A stretch of DNA of 53,548 nt from the NCBI RefSeq assembly GCF_000710465.2, contig NZ_JAIZ01000687.1:7711-61258 (forward strand), in the 5' to 3' direction. This stretch comes from Kitasatospora sp. MBT63. GTDB taxonomy: Bacteria > Actinomycetota > Actinomycetes > Streptomycetales > Streptomycetaceae. The notes beneath the pieces are model-generated. The model was given only the letters and a program-made list of their open reading frames with translations. It had not been told where the DNA came from and did no database searches. Made by a program: the position numbers and the translations under genes. The first letter of the stretch is position 1; each line of letters starts with the position of its first letter. Below, piece after piece: positions 49,810 through 53,548 of the stretch.

Positions 49810-50826
49810 GTGAGCAAGGCCCTGACGGCCGCTCAGGCGCCCGGCACCACCCCGCAGGGTGGTGCCGGGCCCCGGGCCGACCGCAACCAGGTATGGCGGC
49901 GCCTGCGCGCCGACCGCTCCGCGATCGCCGCACTGGCGGTGGTCGCCCTGCTGGTCCTGACGGCGGCCGCGGCCCCGCTGGTCGCCGCGCTGGAGGGACA
50001 GGACCCGACCACCTACCACAACGCCCTGATCGACTCCGCCACCGGTGGCGTGCCGATCGGCCCGTTCGGCGGCGCGAGCGCCGTGCACTGGCTGGGTGTC
50101 GAGCCCGGCACCGGCCGTGACGTGCTCGCCCGCCTGGTCTACGGTGCGCAGATCTCGCTGTCCGTCTCGCTCGGCGCGACGGTGGTCCAGATCGCTCTCG
50201 GCGTGCTGATCGGCCTGGCCGCCGGGCTCGGCAACCGGCTGGCGGACACCGTGATCAGCCGGTCGATGGACCTGGTGATCGCGTTTCCGTCGCTGGTCTT
50301 CGCGGTGGCGCTGATGGCCGTGGTGCCGAGCGGCTTTCCCCGTCCGCTGCTGCTGATGCTGGTCATCGGTGTCCTCGGCTGGGGACAGACCGCCCGAATC
50401 GTCCGCGGCCAGGTCCTCACCCTGCGCGGCCTCGACTACGTCTCGGCGGCCCGGCTGGCCGGCTCCCGCCGCTGGCGGGTGGCCCGCCGCGAGATCCTGC
50501 CCGCCCTCGCCGCACCCGTGATCACCTACGGCGTGCTGCAACTCCCGCTGAACGTGGCCCAGGAGGCGGGTCTGTCGTTCCTCGGTGTCGGAGTGCGCCC
50601 GCCGACCCCCTCCTGGGGGCAGATGCTGTCCAGCGCCACCAACTGGTTCCAGGCCGACCCCGCCTACGTCCTGCTGCCGGCGGTGCTGCTCTTCGTCACC
50701 GTGCTCGCTTTCACCGTCCTCGGTGAGGGAGTGCGCACCGCTCTCGACCCGCGGGCCGAGTCCCGACTGCGGGCCGGGATCGAGCGGCGACGCAAGAAGA
50801 CCGACGCCCAGGAGGTGCCGGCGTGA
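49810..50826 (+). CDS. Dpp/Opp-type ABC importer permease, DppC-like
   Basis: 338 residues from GTG. Cytoplasmic N-terminus of about 40 residues, first membrane segment AIAALAVVALLVLTAAAAPL, then the DppC-type sequence GTGRDVLARLVYGAQISLSV, SMDLVIAFPSLVFAVALMAV, RGQVLTLRGLDYVSAARLAG and QEAGLSFLGVGVRPPTPSWG. Starts 12 nt after the binding-protein stop and overlaps the next gene by GTGA. Confidence 0.94.
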   Translation: MSKALTAAQAPGTTPQGGAGPRADRNQVWRRLRADRSAIAALAVVALLVLTAAAAPLVAALEGQDPTTYHNALIDSATGGVPIGPFGGASAVHWLGVEPGTGRDVLARLVYGAQISLSVSLGATVVQIALGVLIGLAAGLGNRLADTVISRSMDLVIAFPSLVFAVALMAVVPSGFPRPLLLMLVIGVLGWGQTARIVRGQVLTLRGLDYVSAARLAGSRRWRVARREILPALAAPVITYGVLQLPLNVAQEAGLSFLGVGVRPPTPSWGQMLSSATNWFQADPAYVLLPAVLLFVTVLAFTVLGEGVRTALDPRAESRLRAGIERRRKKTDAQEVPA

Positions 50827-51812
50827 TCCGCTTCCTGCTCCGACGGACCGTCAGCACCGCGGCGGTGCTGCTGGTGATGTCGGCCGTCGTCTACCTCGTC
50901 TTCTACGCCGCCCCGCACGACCCGGCCGTCCTGGTCTGCGGCAAGGGCTGCGACGGCACCCGCCTCGCGGTCGTGCGGCACAAGCTCGGCACCGACCTCC
51001 CGGTCTGGGAGCAGTACGGCAACTTCCTGCGCGGCCTGGTCGCCGGACGAACCTTCGACTCCGGTAACGACGTCACCCGGTGCGCCGCGCCCTGCCTCGG
51101 CTACTCCTTCCAGACCGACCAGCCGGTCCTGCAGATGATCACCCAGCGGATCCCGGTCGACCTCTCGCTCACCCTCGGGGCGATGGTCATCTGGCTGCTG
51201 CTGGGCGTCGGCACCGGACTGCTGTCCGCGCTGCGCCGCGGCCGCCTCGTGGAGCGCGCGCTCACCACGCTCACCCTGGCGGGGATGGCCACGCCGGTCT
51301 TCCTGGTCGGCCTACTGGTGCTGATGCTGTTCTGCGCCTCGCTGCAGTGGATGCCGTTCCCCACCTACACCGCGTTCACCGACGACCCGGCGCAGTGGGC
51401 GGCGAACCTGGTGCTGCCCTGGTTCTCCCTCGCACTGGTCATCTCGGCGGCGTACGCGCGGATGACCCGCAGCAGCCTGCTGGAGACCCTCGCCGAGGAC
51501 CACATCAGGACCAACCGCGCCTACGGGCTCTCCGAGCGCCGGATCGTCCTCGGCCACGCGCTGCGCGGCGCGCTGGTCCCGGTGCTGACCATGCTCGCCA
51601 TCGACGTGGGCCAGATCCTCGGCGGCGCGATGCTCACCGAGTCGGTCTTCGGCTTCGACGGGCTCGGCCGGCTGCTGGTGACCTCGGTGAACCAGATCGA
51701 CCTGCCAGTGGTGGTCGGAGCCACCCTCTTCGCGGGGTTCTTCGTCGTGATCGCCAATGCCGCCGCGGACCTGCTGTACGCACTGGCCGACCCGAGAGTG
51801 AGCCTGGCATGA
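50823..51812 (+). CDS. Dpp/Opp-type ABC importer permease, DppB-like
   Basis: 329 residues. Starts MIRFLLRRTVSTAAVLLVMS (GTG start). An extracytoplasmic loop near residues 40-100 carries four Cys (CGKGC, RCAAPC), unusual for DppB and possibly disulfide-bonded. Further signatures: LGAMVIWLLLGVGTGLLSAL, ARMTRSSLLETLAEDHIRTN, RAYGLSERRIVLGHALRGAL and LTESVFGFDGLGRLLVTSVN. Coupled to both neighbours by 4-nt overlaps. Confidence 0.93.
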   Translation: MIRFLLRRTVSTAAVLLVMSAVVYLVFYAAPHDPAVLVCGKGCDGTRLAVVRHKLGTDLPVWEQYGNFLRGLVAGRTFDSGNDVTRCAAPCLGYSFQTDQPVLQMITQRIPVDLSLTLGAMVIWLLLGVGTGLLSALRRGRLVERALTTLTLAGMATPVFLVGLLVLMLFCASLQWMPFPTYTAFTDDPAQWAANLVLPWFSLALVISAAYARMTRSSLLETLAEDHIRTNRAYGLSERRIVLGHALRGALVPVLTMLAIDVGQILGGAMLTESVFGFDGLGRLLVTSVNQIDLPVVVGATLFAGFFVVIANAAADLLYALADPRVSLA

Positions 51813-53521
51813 CGGATCGTCAAAAGCTCGTAGAAGTAACGGATCTGAGGGTTCGGTTCGCGAGCGAGAGCGGACCGGTCACGGCCGTCGACGGTCTCTC
51901 CTTCGGTCTGGGGGCGGGTGAGTCGCTGGGGTTGGTGGGGGAGTCCGGATCCGGGAAAAGCACCGTCGCCTTCACCCTGCTCGGCCTGCACCGGGGAAGT
52001 GGAGCTGAGGTCACCGGCACCGTCCGGGTCGACGGGACGGACGTCCTGGCCGCGGCCGAGAATGAACTGCGCGCGCTGCGCGGCGCACGGGCGGCCATGG
52101 TCTTCCAGGACCCGCTCTCCGCACTCGACCCCTACTGGGCGATCGGCGAGCAGATCGCCGAGGTCCACCGGGTCCACACCGGCTCCTCCCGGGCGGCCTC
52201 GCGCAGGCGCGCCGTCGAGGTCCTCGACCGGGTCGGGATCCCGGACGCCGCCCGGCGTGCCGGGGCCCACCCGCACGAGTTCTCCGGCGGCATGCGCCAG
52301 CGGGCACTGATCGCCATGGCCCTCGCCTGCTCGCCCAAACTGCTGATCGCCGACGAGCCCACCACCGCGCTGGACGTCACCGTGCAGGCGCAGATCCTCG
52401 ACCTGCTGCACGACCTGCGCACCGAGCACGGCATGGCCCTGCTGCTGGTCACCCACGACCTCGGTGTGGTCGCCGGCAACACCGACCGGGTGCTCGTGAT
52501 GCGGGACGGCCGGGCCGTGGAACGCGGCCCGGTCGCCGAGATCCTGGGCACCCCCCGCGAGCTTTACACCCGGGAGCTGCTCGCGGCCGTACCCCGCCTC
52601 GACGGTCCGCGCGAGCGGCCCGCCGGCGCGACCGGCGACATCCTGCTGAGCGTCACCGACCTGCGCCGCCACTACCCGGCACCTGCCCGGCGGAGCGCGG
52701 CCCCGGGCCGGCGGGCCCTGCTCGGCGGCCGCGAGGAACTGCGCGCCGTCGACGGGGTCAGCCTGGACATCCGGCGCGGTGAGACGCTCGGCGTCGTCGG
52801 GGAGAGCGGCAGTGGCAAGACCACCCTCGGCCGGCTGCTGGTCCGGCTGACGCAACCCACCTCCGGGCGGATCCGGTTCGAAGGGACCGACCTCGCGCAG
52901 GCGTCCGAGCGTCGACTGCAGCCGTTCCGTCGAGACTTGCAGATGGTCTTCCAGGACCCCGTGGCCTCGCTCAACCCGCGCCGCACCATCGGCGACTCGA
53001 TCGCCGACCCCCTGCGGGCGCGGGGCGGCCCGTCCGGCCCGCAGGTCCGGCGCGAGGTCGGCGAACTGCTGGAACGGGTCGGTCTGCGACCGGACTGGTA
53101 CCACCGCTATCCGCACGAGCTCTCCGGCGGGCAGCGCCAGCGGGTCGGCATCGCCCGGGCGCTCGCCCCGCGGCCGAAGCTGATCGTCTGCGACGAGCCG
53201 GTGTCCGCGCTCGATGTCTCCACCCAGGCCCAGGTGGTCCGCCTGCTGTCCGATCTGCAGGGCGAGTTCGGGCTGACCCTGGTCTTCATCGCGCACGACC
53301 TCGCGGTGGTCCGCCAGGTCAGCGACCGGGTCGCCGTGATGCGGCACGGCAAAATCGTCGAACTCGGTACGGCGGACGACGTCTACGCCGCACCGGAGCA
53401 TCCCTACACGCGCCGGCTGCTGGCCGCCGTTCCGGTACTGGACCCTGCCGAGGCGGACCGGCGGCGAGCGGCCCGGGCCGAACTTCGGCTACCGGAAAAG
53501 GAATCCGCTCTCGCTTCCTGA
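51809..53521 (+). CDS. Fused DppD-DppF-type ABC importer ATPase
   Basis: 570 residues with two complete ATPase halves. First half: Walker [27 protein letters not shown], signature [24 protein letters not shown] and LVTHDLG. Second half: Walker [27 protein letters not shown], signature [24 protein letters not shown] and FIAHDLA, then the oligopeptide-ATPase C-terminal motif [16 protein letters not shown]. Each half corresponds to DppD or DppF. Start at ATG overlaps the DppB-like stop by ATGA; the longer open frame upstream lies in that gene. Such fusions are frequent in actinomycetes. Confidence 0.95.
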   Translation: MTDRQKLVEVTDLRVRFASESGPVTAVDGLSFGLGAGESLGLVGESGSGKSTVAFTLLGLHRGSGAEVTGTVRVDGTDVLAAAENELRALRGARAAMVFQDPLSALDPYWAIGEQIAEVHRVHTGSSRAASRRRAVEVLDRVGIPDAARRAGAHPHEFSGGMRQRALIAMALACSPKLLIADEPTTALDVTVQAQILDLLHDLRTEHGMALLLVTHDLGVVAGNTDRVLVMRDGRAVERGPVAEILGTPRELYTRELLAAVPRLDGPRERPAGATGDILLSVTDLRRHYPAPARRSAAPGRRALLGGREELRAVDGVSLDIRRGETLGVVGESGSGKTTLGRLLVRLTQPTSGRIRFEGTDLAQASERRLQPFRRDLQMVFQDPVASLNPRRTIGDSIADPLRARGGPSGPQVRREVGELLERVGLRPDWYHRYPHELSGGQRQRVGIARALAPRPKLIVCDEPVSALDVSTQAQVVRLLSDLQGEFGLTLVFIAHDLAVVRQVSDRVAVMRHGKIVELGTADDVYAAPEHPYTRRLLAAVPVLDPAEADRRRAARAELRLPEKESALAS

Positions 53522-53522
53522 A

Positions 53523-53545
53523 CCGGGTCCGGAAATCCGGCCCGG
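53523..53545 (+). terminator. Hairpin after the importer operon
   Basis: CCGGGTCCGG and CCGGCCCGG pair with one bulged T around the loop AAAT, directly behind the stop of the fused ATPase gene. The window ends before a T-run could be seen. Confidence 0.5.
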
Positions 53546-53548
53546 CGG

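Noticed and set aside
47737..50541. 934-codon minus-strand ORF opposite the Dpp/Opp-type operon
   Set aside because: Antisense shadow of the binding-protein and permease genes; composition is Arg/Gly/Val repetitive.
1..53548. CRISPR arrays, insertion sequences or integrases
   Set aside because: No regularly spaced repeats, no transposase or recombinase-like products and no terminal inverted repeats were seen; the only tandem repeats are the octamer at 47939 and the Ser/Gln/Gly codon repeat in the binding protein.

Overview
The window looks like a high-GC actinomycete chromosome, most likely Streptomyces or Kitasatospora. The evidence is strong third-position GC bias, GTG starts, 4-nt ATGA/GTGA gene overlaps, actinobacterial lipobox signal peptides, tRNAs without encoded CCA, and an eCIS of the type common in streptomycetes. 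No tool was run; all calls come from reading sequence and translations.

Layout. (1) 1-3.1 kb: end of an Lrp/AsnC-type regulator, gene remnants, a dienelactone-hydrolase-like gene framed by an imperfect direct repeat, a 22-residue ORF with a terminator, and a tRNA cluster (Gln-CTG, Ser-GCT, Ser-CGA and an aberrant Tyr-like tRNA). (2) 3.6-7.3 kb: an orphan VioB/RebD-type ferritin-like gene, an unknown 166-residue protein, and a decayed, frameshifted stretch. (3) 7.5-31.9 kb: a single minus-strand operon of 19 genes for an extracellular contractile injection system (eCIS): sheath, tube, gp26-like baseplate protein, Pro-rich linker, DUF4255 cap, AAA+ ATPase, a large DUF4157 protein carrying an HNH-nuclease-like motif (likely cargo), tube adaptor, gp53-like wedge, gpD/gpV spike, PAAR-like tip, a 23-residue microprotein, gp25, two gpJ-like baseplate proteins, a P2-gpI-like protein with a beta-helix-like tail, and a DUF6519 protein. 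Nearly all junctions are translationally coupled. (4) 32-35.7 kb: decayed or odd secreted-protein genes, including a frameshifted lectin-like propeller and a papain-family protease with an apparent ATT start and Ser in place of the catalytic Cys.

(5) 35.7-53.5 kb: a sulfur-scavenging region. It has two flavin-dependent (LLM) monooxygenases, an LLM-fragment/methyltransferase fusion ORF, cysteine dioxygenase plus rhodanese, two amino-acid-type ABC importers and one Dpp/Opp-type importer, plus the C-terminal domain of a SAM-hydrolase-like protein. Five short ORFs ending in Cys-containing tails stand in front of the five transcription units. Four have the RRHxD-type leader core. Four (three with the core and one without) sit about 6-7 nt behind a TTGAC(N)-type promoter, so they are predicted leaderless. 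This matches cysteine-responsive attenuation by leaderless Cys-rich uORFs known from mycobacteria, and would coordinate the region in response to cysteine.

The most notable items are the DUF4157-HNH candidate cargo of the eCIS, the doubly coupled microprotein between tip and gp25, the five leader ORFs, and the start-codon/catalytic-residue anomaly of the protease.
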